A stretch of DNA of 64,000 bases from Odiellus spinosus. Taxonomy: Eukaryota > Arthropoda > Arachnida > Opiliones > Phalangiidae. Position numbers and translations under genes: made by a program. Below, piece by piece: positions 12,201 to 25,155 of the stretch. The notes below the pieces were generated by a model. That model was not told the origin of the DNA, did no database searches, and saw only the letters and a list, made by a program, of their open reading frames with translations. The DNA lies in contig CAWUCO010000066.1 in NCBI GenBank assembly GCA_963920705.1, forward strand, positions 293,501-357,500, in the 5' to 3' direction. Each line of letters starts with the position of its first letter. Positions within the stretch are counted from its first letter, which is position 1.

Positions 12201-14460
12201 ACAAGAAAAATATGGCCAATTCAAGAAACCATACAATATCAAAATAGTCAAATTTCAGATTTTAAAAATTCGCTTTTTGATATTAGATGTTTTTTGAATT
12301 GGCTATATTTTCCATGTTTTTCAACGGATTTTCCAAAACTCTTGATTTTCAGATAGACCAATATTTGCTCTTTCGAGTGGTCTTAATTTTGTCTCAATCG
12401 CTTAAAAATCAAAAGTTTTGTGTCCATTTGAATCCAATAATCTTGGATTTTTAAGTGATTTTGCTTAATTTTAACCAATTTTATATTTGTCACAATTTTG
12501 CAATTTAGACAAAACCAAAGTCATTCGAAAGAGCAATTAATGGAGAGTCTAAATAATAAGAGTTTTCAAAAATCCGTTGAAAAACAAGAAAAATATGGCC
12601 AATTCAAGAAACCATAGAATATCAAAATAGTCAAATTTCAGATTTTCAAAATTCTCTTTTTTATATTAGATGTTTTTTGAATTGTCCATATTTTCCATGT
12701 TTTTCAAGGGATTTTCCAAAACTCATGTTTTTTAGATAGACCAATATTTGCTCTTTCGAGTGGTCTAATTTTGTCTAAATCGCTTAAAAATCAAAAGTTT
12801 TGTGTCCATTTGAATCCAATAATCTTGGATTTTTAAGCGTTTTTGCTTAATTTTAACCAATTTTATAATTGTCACAATTTTGCAATTTAGACAAAACCAA
12901 AGGCATTCGAAAGAGCAATTAATGGACAGTCTAAATAATAAGAGTTTTCAAAAATCCGTTGAAAAACAAGAAAAATATGGCCAATTCAAGAAACCATACA
13001 ATATCAAAATAGTCAAATTTCAGATTTTAAAAATTCGCTTTTTGATATTAGATGTTTTTTGAATTGTCCATATTTTCCATGTTTTTCAAGGGATTTTGCA
13101 AAACTCATGTTTTTTAGATAGACCAATATTTGCTCTTTCGAGTGGTCTAATTTTGTCTAAATCGCTTAAAAATCAAAAGTTTTGTGTCCATTTGAATCCA
13201 ATAATCTTGGATTTTTAAGTGATTTTGCTTAATTTTAACCAATTTTATATTTGTCACAATTTTGCAATTTAGACAAAACCAAAGTCATTCGAAAGAGCAA
13301 TTAATGGAGAGTCTAAATAATAAGAGTTTTCAAAAATCCGTTGAAAAACAAGAAAAATATGGCCAATTCAAGAAACCATAGAATATCAAAATAGTCAAAT
13401 TTCAGATTTTAAAAATTCGCTTTTTGATATTAGATGTTTTTTGAATTGGCTATATTTTCCATGTTTTTCAACGGATTTTCCAAAACTCTTGTTTTTTAGA
13501 TAGACCAATATTTGCTCTTTCGAGTGGTCTTAATTTTGTCTAAATCGCTTAAAAATCAAAAGTTTTGTGTCCATTTGAATCCAATAATCTTGGATTTTTA
13601 AGTGTTTTTGCTTAATTTTAACCAATTTTATATTTGTCACAATTTTGCAATTTAGACAAAACCAAAGGCATTCGAAAGAGCAATTAATGGACAGTCTAAA
13701 TAATAAGAGTTTTCAAAAATCCGTTGAAAAACAAGAAAAATATGGCCAATTCAAGAAACCATACAATATCAAAATAGTCAAATTTCAGATTTTAAAAATT
13801 CGCTTTTTGATATTAGATGTTTTTTGAATTGTCCATATTTTCCATGTTTTTCAAGGGATTTTGCAAAACTCATGTTTTTTAGATAGACCAATATTTGCTC
13901 TTTCGAGTGGTCTAATTTTGTCTAAATCGCTTAAAAATCAAAAGTTTTGTGTCCATTTGAATCCAATAATCTTGGATTTTTAAGTGATTTTGCTTAATTT
14001 TAACCAATTTTATATTTGTCACAATTTTGCAATTTAGACAAAACCAAAGTCATTCGAAAGAGCAATTAATGGAGAGTCTAAATAATAAGAGTTTTCAAAA
14101 ATCCGTTGAAAAACAAGAAAAATATGGCCAATTCAAGAAACCATAGAATATCAAAATAGTCAAATTTCAGATTTTAAAAATTCGCTTTTTGATATTAGAT
14201 GTTTTTTGAATTGGCTATATTTTCCATGTTTTTCAACGGATTTTCCAAAACTCTTGTTTTTTAGATAGACCAATATTTGCTCTTTCGAGTGGTCTTAATT
14301 TTGTCTAAATCGCTTAAAAATCAAAAGTTTTGTGTCCATTTGAATCCAATAATCTTGGATTTTTAAGTGTTTTTGCTTAATTTTAACCAATTTTATATTT
14401 GTCACAATTTTGCAATTTAGACAAAACCAAAGTCATTCGAAAGAGCAATTAATGGACAGT
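9240..14460 (+). repeat. Domain of 382-bp monomers with GGCATTCG/GGAGAGTC dimers and trimers; 1.7-kb block copied at 2294 bp
   Basis: Most units lack one T (GTGGTCTAATT instead of GTGGTCTTAATT) and are 382 bp. GGAGAGTC occurs at 9101, 10249, 11395, 12542, 13306 and 14071: intervals of about 1147 three times, then about 765 twice. A private change TTCATCAAGGG occurs at 9641 and 11935, 2294 bp (six monomers) apart. The flanking block of about 9240-10920 matches about 11534-13214, after which the copies part (AAGCGTTTTTGC versus AAGTGATTTTGC). The domain is a nest of at least two duplication scales. Confidence 0.85.
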
Positions 14461-17400
14461 CTAAACAATAAGAGTTTTCAAAAATCCGTTGAAAAACAAG
14501 AAAAATATGGCCAATTCAAGAAACCATACAATATCAAAATAGTCAAATTTCAGATTTTCAAAATTCGCTTTTTGATATTAGATGTTTTTTGAATTGGCTA
14601 TATTTTCCATGTTTTTCAACGGATTTTCCAAAACTCTTGATTTTCAGATAGACCAATATTTGCTCTTTCGAGTGGTCTTAATTTTGTCTAAATCGCTTTA
14701 AAATCAAAAGTTTTGTGTCCATTTTAATCCAATAATCTTGGATTTTTAAGCGTTTTTGCTTAATTTTAACCAATTTTATATTTGCCACAATTTTGCAATT
14801 TAGACAAAACCAAAGTCATTCGAAAGAGCAATTAATGGACAGTCTAAATAATAAGAGTTTTCAAAAATCCGTTGAAAAACAAGAAAAATATTGCCAATTC
14901 AAGAAACCATACAATATCAAAATAGTCAAATTTCAGATTTTTAAAAATTCGCTTTTTGATATTAGATGCTTTTTGAATTGTCCATATTTTCCATGTTTTT
15001 CAACGGATTTTCCAAAACTCTTGTTTTTTAGATAGACCAATATTTGCTCTTTCGAGTGGTCTTAACTTTGTCTAAATCGCTTAAAAATCAAAAGTTTTGT
15101 GTCCATTTGAATCCAATAATCTTGGATTTTTAAGCGTTTTTGCTTAATTTTAACCAATTTTATATTGGTCACAATTTTGCAATTTATACAAAACCAAAGT
15201 CATTCGAAAGAGCAATTAATGGACAGTCTAAATAATAAGAATTTTTTAAAAATACGTTGAAAAACAAAAAAAATATGGCCAATTCAAGAAACCATACAAT
15301 ATCAAAATAGTCAAATTTCAGATTTTAAAAATTCGCTTTTTGATATTAGATGTTTTTTGAATTGGCTATATTTTCCATGTTTTTCAACGGATTTTCCAAA
15401 ACTCTTGTTTTTTAGATAGACCAATATTTGCTCTTTCGAGTGGTCTTAATTTTGTCTAAATCGCTTAAAAATCAAAAGTTTTGTGTCCATTTGAATCCAA
15501 TAATCTTGGATTTTTAAGTGTTTTTGCTTTATTTTAACCAATTTTATATTTGTCACAATTTTGCAATTTAGACAAAACCAAAGTCATTCGAAAGATCAAT
15601 TAATGGACAGTCTAAATAATAAGAGTTTTCAAAAATCCGTTGAAAAACAAGAAAAATATGGCCAATTCAAGAAACCATACAATATCAAAATAGTCAAATT
15701 TCAGATTTTCAAAATTCGCTTTTTGATATTAGATGTTTTTTGAATTGGCTATATTTTCCATGTTTTTCAACGGATTTTCCAAAACTCTTGATTTTCAGAT
15801 AGACCAATATTTGCTCTTTCGAGTGGTCTTAATTTTGTCTAAATCGCTTTAAAATCAAAAGTTTTGTGTCCATTTTAATCCAATAATCTTGGATTTTTAA
15901 GCGTTTTTGCTTAATTTTAACCAATTTTATATTTGTCACAATTTTGCAATTTAGACAAAACCAAAGTCATTCGAAAGAGCAATTAATGGACAGTCTAAAT
16001 AATAAGAGTTTTCAAAAATCCGTTGAAAAACAAGAAAAATATTGCCAATTCAAGAAACCATACAATATCAAAATAGTCAAATTTCAGATTTTTAAAAATT
16101 CGCTTTTTGATATTAGATGCTTTTTGAATTGTCCATATTTTCCATGTTTTTCAACGGATTTTCCAAAACTCTTGTTTTTTAGATAGACCAATATTTGCTC
16201 TTTCGAGTGGTCTTAATTTTGTCTAAATCGCTTAAAAATCAAAAGTTTTGTGTCCATTTGAATCCAATAATCTTGGATTTTTAAGCGTTTTTGCTTAATT
16301 TTAACCAATTTTATATTGGTCACAATTTTGCAATTTATACAAAACCAAAGTCATTCGAAAGAGCAATTAATGGACAGTCTAAATAATAAGAATTTTTTAA
16401 AAATACGTTGAAAAACAAAAAAAATATGGCCAATTCAAGAAACCATACAATATCAAAATAGTCAAATTTCAGATTTTAAAAATTCGCTTTTTGATAGTAG
16501 ATGTTTTTTGAATTGGCTATATTTTCCATGTTTTTCAACGGATTTTCCAAAACTCTTGTTTTTTAGATAGACCAATATTTGCTCTTTCGAGTGGTCTTAA
16601 TTTTGTCTAAATCGCTTAAAAATCAAAAGTTTTGTGTCCATTTGAATCCAATAATCTTGGATTTTTAAGTGTTTTTGCTTTATTTTAACCAATTTTATAT
16701 TTGTCACAATTTTGCAATTTAGACAAAACCAAAGTCATTCGAAAGATCAATTAATGGACAGTCTAAATAATAAGAGTTTTCAAAAATCCGTTGAAAAACA
16801 AGAAAAATATGGCCAATTCAAGAAACCATACAATATCAAAATAGTCAAATTTCAGATTTTTAAAAATTCGCTTTTTGATATTAGATGCTTTTTGAATTGT
16901 CCATATTTTCCATGTTTTTCAACGGATTTTCAAAAACTCTTGTTTTTTAGATAGACCAATATTTGCTCTTTCGAGTGGTCTTAATTTTGTCTAAATCGCT
17001 TAAAAATCAAAAGTTTTGTGTCCATTTGAATCCAATAATCTTGGATTTTTAAGCGTTTTTGCTTAATTTTAACCAATTTTATATTGGTCACAATTTTGCA
17101 ATTTATACAAAACCAAAGTCATTCGAAAGAGCAATTAATGGACAGTCTAAATAATAAGAATTTTTTAAAAATACGTTGAAAAACAAAAAAAAATATGGCC
17201 AATTCAAGAAACCATACAATATCAAAATAGTCAAATTTCAGATTTTAAAAATTCGCTTTTTGATATTAGATGTTTTTTGAATTGGCTATATTTTCCATGT
17301 TTTTCAACGGATTTTCCAAAACTCTTGTTTTTTAGATAGACCAATATTTGCTCTTTCGAGTGGTCTTAATTTTGTCTAAATCGCTTAAAAATCAAAAGTT

Positions 17401-20170
17401 TTGTGTCCATTTGAATCCAATAATCTTGGATTTTTAAGTGTTTTTGCTTTATTTTAACCAATTTTATATTTGTCACAATTTTGCAATTTAGACAAAACCA
17501 AAGTCATTCGAAAGATCAATTAATGGACAGTCTAAATAATAAGAGTTTTCAAAAATCCGTTGAAAAACAAGAAAAATATGGCCAATTCAAGAAACCATAC
17601 AATATCAAAATAGTCAAATTTCAGATTTTCAAAATTCGCTTTTTGATATTAGATGTTTTTTGAATTGGCTATATTTTCCATGTTTTTCAACGGATTTTCC
17701 AAAACTCTTGATTTTCAGATAGACCAATATTTGCTCTTTCTAGTGGTCTTAATTTTGTCTAAATCGCTTTAAAATCAAAAGTTTTGTGTCCATTTTAATC
17801 CAATAATCTTGGATTTTTAAGCGTTTTTGCTTAATTTTAACCAATTTTATATTTGTCACAATTTTGCAATTTAGACAAAACCAAAGTCATTCGAAAGAGC
17901 AATTAATGGACAGTCTAAATAATAAGAGTTTTCAAAAATCCGTTGAAAAACAAGAAAAATATTGCCAATTCAAGAAACCATACAATATCAAAATAGTCAA
18001 ATTTCAGATTTTTAAAAATTCGCTTTTTGATATTAGATGCTTTTTGAATTGTCCATATTTTCCATGTTTTTCAACGGATTTTCCAAAACTCTTGTTTTTT
18101 AGATAGACCAATATTTGCTCTTTCGAGTGGTCTTAATTTTGTCTAAATCGCTTAAAAATCAAAAGTTTTGTGTCCATTAGAATCCAATAATCTTGGATTT
18201 TTAAGCGTTTTTGCTTAATTTTAACCAATTTTATATTGGTCACAATTTTGCAATTTATACAAAACCAAAGTCATTCGAAAGAGCAATTAATGGACAGTCT
18301 AAATAATAAGAATTTTTTAAAAATACGTTGAAAAACAAAAAAAATATGGCCAATTCAAGAAACCATACAATATCAAAATAGTCAAATTTCAGATTTTAAA
18401 AATTCGCTTTTTGATATTAGATGTTTTTTGAATTGGCTATATTTTCCATGTTTTTCAACGGATTTTCCAAAACTCTTGTTTTTTAGATAGACCAATATTT
18501 GCTCTTTCGAGTGGTCTTAATTTTGTCTAAATCGCTTAAAAATCAAAAGTTTTGTGTCCATTTGAATCCAATAATCTTGGATTTTTAAGTGTTTTTGCTT
18601 TATTTTAACCAATTTTATATTTGTCACAATTTTGCAATTTAGACAAAACCAAAGTCATTCGAAAGATCAATTAATGGACAGTCTAAATAATAAGAGTTTT
18701 CAAAAATCCGTTGAAAAACAAGAAAAATATGGCCAATTCAAGAAACCATACAATATCAAAATAGTCAAATTTCAGATTTTTAAAAATTCGCTTTTTGATA
18801 TTAGATGCTTTTTGAATTGTCCATATTTTCCATGTTTTTCAACGGATTTTCAAAAACTCTTGTTTTTTAGATAGACCAATATTTGCTCTTTCGAGTGGTC
18901 TTAATTTTGTCTAAATCGCTTAAAAATCAAAAGTTTTGTGTCCATTTGAATCCAATAATCTTGGATTTTTAAGCGTTTTTGCTTAATTTTAACCAATTTT
19001 ATATTGGTCACAATTTTGCAATTTATACAAAACCAAAGTCATTCGAAAGAGCAATTAATGAACAGTCTAAATAACAAGAATTTTTTAAAAATACGTTGAA
19101 AAACAAGAAAAATATGGCCAATTCAAGAAACCATACAATATCAAAATAGTCAAATTTCAGATTTTCAAAATTCGCTTTTTGATATTAGATGTTTTTGAAT
19201 TGTCCATATTTTCCATGTTTTTCAACGGATTTTCCAAAACTCTTGTTTTTTAGATAGACCAATATTTGCTCTTTCGAGTGGTCTTAATTTTGTCTAAATC
19301 GCTTAAAAATCAAAAGTTTTGTGTCCATTTGAATCCAATAATCTTGGATTTTTAAGTGTTTTTGCTTTATTTTAACCAATTTTATATTTGTCACAATTTT
19401 GCAATTTAGACAAAACCAAAGTCATTCGAAAGATCAATTAATGGACAGTCTAAATAATAAGAGTTTTCAAAAATCCGTTGAAAAACAAGAAAAATATGGC
19501 CAATTCAAGAAACCATACAATATCAAAATAGTCAAATTTCAGATTTTTAAAAATTCGCTTTTTGATATTAGATGCTTTTTGAATTGTCCATATTTTCCAT
19601 GTTTTTCAACGGATTTTCAAAAACTCTTGTTTTTTAGATAGACCAATATTTGCTCTTTCGAGTGGTCTTAATTTTGTCTAAATCGCTTAAAAATCAAAAG
19701 TTTTGTGTCCATTTGAATCCAATAATCTTGGATTTTTAAGCGTTTTTGCTTAATTTTAACCAATTTTATATTGGTCACAATTTTGCAATTTATACAAAAC
19801 CAAAGTCATTCGAAAGAGCAATTAATGAACAGTCTAAATAACAAGAATTTTTTAAAAATACGTTGAAAAACAAGAAAAATATGGCCAATTCAAGAAACCA
19901 TACAATATCAAAATAGTCAAATTTCAGATTTTCAAAATTCGCTTTTTGATATTAGATGTTTTTTGAATTGTCCATATTTTCCATGTTTTTCAACGGATTT
20001 TCCAAAACTCTTGTTTTTTAGATAGACCAATATTTGCTCTTTCGAGTGGTCTTAATTTTGTCTAAATCGCTTAAAAATCAAAAGTTTTGTGTCCATTTTA
20101 ATCCAATAATCTTGGATTTTTAAGCGTTTTTGCTTAATTTTAACCAATTTTATATTTGTCACAATTTTGC
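14460..20170 (+). repeat. Domain with 1920-bp pentameric higher-order repeat
   Basis: The linked variants TATTGGTCAC, TTTATACAAAACC and AAGAATTTTTTAAAAAT mark one monomer type at 15239, 16390, 17158, 18310, 19078 and 19845. The intervals are 1151, 768, 1152, 768 and 767. The alternation of three and two monomers makes a pentamer: 15564-17483 and 17484-19401 match at 1920 bp. An earlier trimer copy (offset 1151) precedes it. A dimer copy (offset 767, sharing GAACAGTCTAAATAACAAG at about 19061 and 19828) follows. An extra T in the loop (ATTTTTAAAAATTCGC) makes several monomers 384 bp. Confidence 0.87.
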
Positions 20171-20551
20171 AATTTAGACAAAACTAAAGTCATTCGAAAG
20201 AGCAATTAATGGACAGTCTAAATAATAAGAGTTTTCAAAAATCCGTTGAAAAACAAGAAAAATATGGCCAATTCAAGAAATCATAGAATATCAAAATAGT
20301 CAAATTTCAGATTTTAAAAATTCGCTTTTTGATATTAGATGTTTTTTGAATTGGCTATATTTTCCATGTTTTTCAACGGATTTTCCAAAACTCTTGATTT
20401 TCAGATAGACCAATATTTGCTCTTTCGAGAGGTCTTAATTTTGTCTAAATTGCTTTAAAATCAAAAGTTTTGTGTCCATTTTAATCCAATAATCTTGGAT
20501 TTTTAAGCGTTTTTGCTTAATTTTAACCAATTTTATATTTGTCACAATTTT

Positions 20552-23500
20552 GCAATTTAGACAAAACCAAAGTCATTCGAAAGAGCAATTAATGGACAGT
20601 CTAAATAATAAGAGTTTTCAAAAATCCGTTGAAAAACAAGAAAATTATGGGCAATTCAAGAAATCATAGAATATCAAAATAGTCAAATTTCAGATTTTAA
20701 AAATTCGCTTTTTGATATTAGATGTTTTTTGAATTGGCTATATTTTCCATGTTTTTCAACGGATTTTCCAAAACTCTTGATTTTCAGATAGACCAATATT
20801 TGCTCTTTCGAGTGGTCTTAATTTTGTCTAAATCGCTTTAAAATCAAAAGTTTTGTGTCCATTTTAATCCAATAATCTTGGATTTTTAAGCGTTTTTGCT
20901 TAATTTTAACCAATTTTATATTTGTCACAATTTTGCAATTTAGACAAAACCAAAGTCATTCGAAAGAGCAATTAATGGACAGTCTAAATAATAAGAGTTT
21001 TCAAAAATCCGTTGAAAAACAAGAAAAATATGGCCAATTCAAGAAACCATACAATATCAAAATAGTCAAATTTCAGATTTTTAAAAATTCGCTTTTTGAT
21101 ATTAGATGCTTTTTGAATTGTCCATATTTTCCATGTTTTTCAACGGATTTTCCAAAACTCTTGTTTTTTAGATAGACCAATATTTGCTCTTTCGAGTGGT
21201 CTTAATTTTGTCTAAATCGCTTTAAAATCAAAAGTTTTGTGTCCATTTGAATCCAATAATCTTGGATTTTTAAGCGTTTTTGCTTAATTTTAACCAATTT
21301 TATATTGGTCACAATTTTGCAATTTAGACAAAACCAAAGTCATTCGAAAGATCAATTAATGGACAGTCTAAATAATAAGAGTTTTCAAAAATCCGTTGAA
21401 AAACAAGAAAAATATGGCCAATTCAAGAAACCATACAATATCAAAATAGTCAAATTTCAGATTTTCAAAATTCGCTTTTTGATATTAGATGTTTTTTGAA
21501 TTGTCCATATTTTCCATGTTTTTCAACGGATTTTCCAAAACTCTTGATTTTCAGATAGACCAATATTTGCTCTTTCGAGTGGTCTTAATTTTGTCTAAAT
21601 CGCTTTAAAATCAAAAGTTTTGTGTCCATTTTAATCCAATAATCTTGGATTTTTAAGCGTTTTTGCTTAATTTTAACCAATTTTATATTTGTCACAATTT
21701 TGCAATTTAGACAAAACCAAAGTCATTCGAAAGAGCAATTAATGGACAGTCTAAATAATAAGAGTTTTCAAAAATCCGTTGAAAAACAAGAAAAATATGG
21801 CCAATTCAAGAAACCATACAATATCAAAATAGTCAAATTTCAGATTTTTAAAAATTCGCTTTTTGATATTAGATGTTTTTTGAATTGGCTATATTTTCCA
21901 TGTTTTTCAACGGATTTTCCAAAACTCTTGATTTTCAGATAGACCAATATTTGCTCTTTCGAGTGGTCTTAATTTTGTCTAAATCGCTTTAAAATCAAAA
22001 GTTTTGTGTCCATTTTAATCCAATAATCTTGGATTTTTAAGCGTTTTTGCTTAATTTTAACCAATTTTATATTTGTCACAATTTTGCAATTTAGACAAAA
22101 CCAAAGTCATTCGAAAGAGCAATTAATGGACAGTCTAAATAATAAGAGTTTTCAAAAATCCGTTGAAAAACAAGAAAAATATGGGCAATTCAAGAAATCA
22201 TAGAATATCAAAATAGTCAAATTTCAGATTTTAAAAATTCGCTTTTTGATATTAGATGTTTTTTGAATTGGCTATATTTTCCATGTTTTTCAACGGATTT
22301 TCCAAAACTCTTGATTTTCAGATAGACCAATATTTGCTCTTTCGAGTGGTCTTAATTTTGTCTAAATCGCTTTAAAATCAAAAGTTTTGTGTCCATTTTA
22401 ATCCAATAATCTTGGATTTTTAAGCGTTTTTGCTTAATTTTAACCAATTTTATATTTGTCACAATTTTGCAATTTAGACAAAACCAAAGTCATTCGAAAG
22501 AGCAATTAATGGACAGTCTAAATAATAAGAGTTTTCAAAAATCCGTTGAAAAACAAGAAAAATATGGCCAATTCAAGAAACCATACAATATCAAAATAGT
22601 CAAATTTCAGATTTTTAAAAATTCGCTTTTTGATATTAGATGCTTTTTGAATTGTCCATATTTTCCATGTTTTTCAACGGATTTTCCAAAACTCTTGTCT
22701 TTTAGATAGACCAATATTTGCTCTTTCGAGTGGTCTTAATTTTGTCTAAATCGCTTTAAAATCAAAAGTTTTGTGTCCATTTGAATCCAATAATCTTGGA
22801 TTTTTAAGCGTTTTTGCTTAATTTTAACCAATTTTATATTGGTCACAATTTTGCAATTTAGACAAAACCAAAGTCATTCGAAAGATCAATTAATGGACAG
22901 TCTAAATAATAAGAGTTTTCAAAAATCCGTTGAAAAACAAGAAAAATATGGCCAATTCAAGAAACCATACAATATCAAAATAGTCAAATTTCAGATTTTC
23001 AAAATTCGCTTTTTGATATTAGATGTTTTTTTTGAATTGGCCATATTTTCCATGTTTTTCAACGGATTTTCCAAAACTCTTGTTTTTTAATAAGTCCAAT
23101 ATTTGCTCTTTCGATAGGTGTTGATTTTGTCTAAATCGCTTAAAAATCAAATGTTTTGTGTCCATTTGAATCCAATAATGTTTGATTTTTAAGCGTTTTA
23201 GCTTGATTTCAACCCATTTTATATTTGTCACGTTTGGACAATTTAGACAAAATCAAAATCATTCGAAAGAGCAATTAATGGACAGTCTAAATTATAAGAG
23301 TTTTCAAAAATCCGTTGAAAAACAAGAAAAATATGGCCAATTCAAGAAATCATAGAATATCAAAATAGTCAAATTTAAGATTTTAAAAATTCGCTTTTTG
23401 ATATTAGATGTTTTTTGAATTGGCTATATTTTCCATGTTTTTCAACGGATTTTCCAAAACTCTTGATTTTCAGATAGACCAATATTTGCTCTTTCGAGTG

Positions 23501-23621
23501 GTCTTAATTTTGTCTAAATCGCTTTAAAATCAAAAGTTTTGTGTCCATTTTAATCCAATAATCTTGGATTTTTAAGCGTTTTTGCTTAATTTTAACCAAT
23601 TTTATATTTGTCACAATTTTG
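20552..23621 (+). repeat. 1534-bp tetrameric higher-order repeat, two copies, second interrupted by a divergent monomer
   Basis: Units 20552-22085 and 22086-23621 correspond. ATGGGCAATTC, found in one monomer of each, lies at 20647 and 22181 (1534 bp apart), and the following monomers correspond in order. In the second copy the segment 23029-23292 departs sharply from the first, while sequence on both sides returns to the normal pattern. The replacement therefore looks like a local event, or the survival of an older unit. Confidence 0.83.
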
Positions 23622-25155
23622 CAATTTAGACAAAACCAAAGTCATTCGAAAGAGCAATTAATGGACAGTCTAAATAATAAGAGTTTTCAAAAATCCGTTG
23701 AAAAACAAGAAAAATATGGCCAATTCAAGAAACCATACAATATCAAAATAGTCAAATTTCAGATTTTTAAAAATTCGCTTTTTGATATTAGATGCTTTTT
23801 GAATTGTCCATATTTTCCATGTTTTTCAACGGATTTTCCAAAACTCTTGTTTTTTAGATAGACCAATATTTGCTCTTTCGAGTGGTCTTAATTTTGTCTA
23901 AATCGCTTTAAAATCAAAAGTTTTGTGTCCATTTGAATCCAATAATCTTGGATTTTTAAGCGTTTTTGCTTAATTTTAACCAATTTTATATTGGTCACAA
24001 TTTTGCAATTTAGACAAAACCAAAGTCATTCGAAAGATCAATTAATGGACAGTCTAAATAATAAGAGTTTTCAAAAATCCGTTGAAAAACAAGAAAAATA
24101 TGGCTAATTCAAGAAACCATACAATATAAAAATAGTCAAATTTCAGATTTTCAAAATTCGCTTTTTGATATTAGATGTTTTTTGAATTGTCCATATTTTC
24201 CATGTTTTTCAACGGATTTTCCAAAACTCTTGTTTTTTAGATAGACCAATATTTGCTCTTTCGAGTGGTCTTAATTTTGTCTAAATCGCTTAAAAATCAA
24301 AAGTTTTGTGTCCATTTTAATCCAATAATCTTGGATTTTTAAGCGTTTTTGCTTAATTTTAACCAATTTTATATTTGTCACAATTTTGCAATTTAGACAA
24401 AACCAAAGTCATTCGAAAGAGCAATTAATGGACAGTCTAAATAATAAGAGTTTTCAAAAATCCGTTGAAAAACAAGAAAAATATGGCCAATTCAAGAAAT
24501 CATAGAATATCAAAATAGTCAAATTTCAGATTTTAAAAATTCGCTTTTTGATATTAGATGTTTTTTGAATTGGCTATATTTTCCATGTTTTTCAACGGAT
24601 TTTCCAAAACTCTTGATTTTCAGATAGACCAATATTTGCTCTTTCGAGTGGTCTTAATTTTGTCTAAATCGCTTTAAAATCAAAAGTTTTGTGTCCATTT
24701 TAATCCAATAATCTTGGATTTTTAAGCGTTTTTGCTTAATTTTAACCAATTTTATATTTGTCACAATTTTGCAATTTAGACAAAACCAAAGTCATTCGAA
24801 AGAGCAATTAATGGACAGTCTAAATAATAAGAGTTTTCAAAAATCCGTTGAAAAACAAGAAAAATATGGCCAATTCAAGAAACCATACAATATCAAAATA
24901 GTCAAATTTCAGATTTTTAAAAATTCGCTTTTTGATATTAGATGCTTTTTGAATTGTCCATATTTTCCATGTTTTTCAACGGATTTTCCAAAACTCTTGT
25001 TTTTTAGATAGACCAATATTTGCTCTTTCGAGTGGTCTTAATTTTGTCTAAATCGCTTTAAAATCAAAAGTTTTGTGTCCATTTGAATCCAATAATCTTG
25101 GATTTTTAAGCGTTTTTGCTTAATTTTAACCAATTTTATATTGGTCACAATTTTG
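22470..25155 (+). repeat. ~1151-bp trimeric periodicity
   Basis: Monomers starting at 22470, 23622 and 24772 share the 384-bp loop (extra T) and the following TATTGGTCAC junction, with intervals of 1152 and 1150 bp. This trimer register overlaps the 1534-bp tetramer, so the two patterns reflect successive duplication events. A copy at about 24103 carries TGGCTAATTC, and one at about 24126 carries ATATAAAAATAG, each seen once. Confidence 0.75.
23029..23292 (+). repeat. Divergent satellite monomer segment
   Basis: About 25 differences from the surrounding consensus occur in about 260 bp (~10%), where neighbouring copies usually differ by a few bases per unit. Examples are two extra T at 23029-23036, AATAAGTCC for AGATAGACC, GATAGGTGTTGATTTT for GAGTGGTCTTAATTTT, AATGTTTGAT for AATCTTGGAT, GATTTCAACCC for AATTTTAACCA, and CACGTTTGGACAATTT at the junction. 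Its right arm and the next left arm both read ATTTAGACAAAATCAA after reverse complementing, so the palindrome is more symmetric here than elsewhere. This is the only place where the minus-strand open frame of the right arm stays open (23019-23231). It may be an old or foreign variant of the family. Confidence 0.85.

Noticed and set aside
23019..23231. Minus-strand open frame of 70 codons
   Set aside because: It is the right arm of the divergent monomer read on the other strand, similar to the + strand frame only because the arms are inverted copies. In the other copies inspected the same frame contains a stop (CAA to TAA). No independent evidence of coding.
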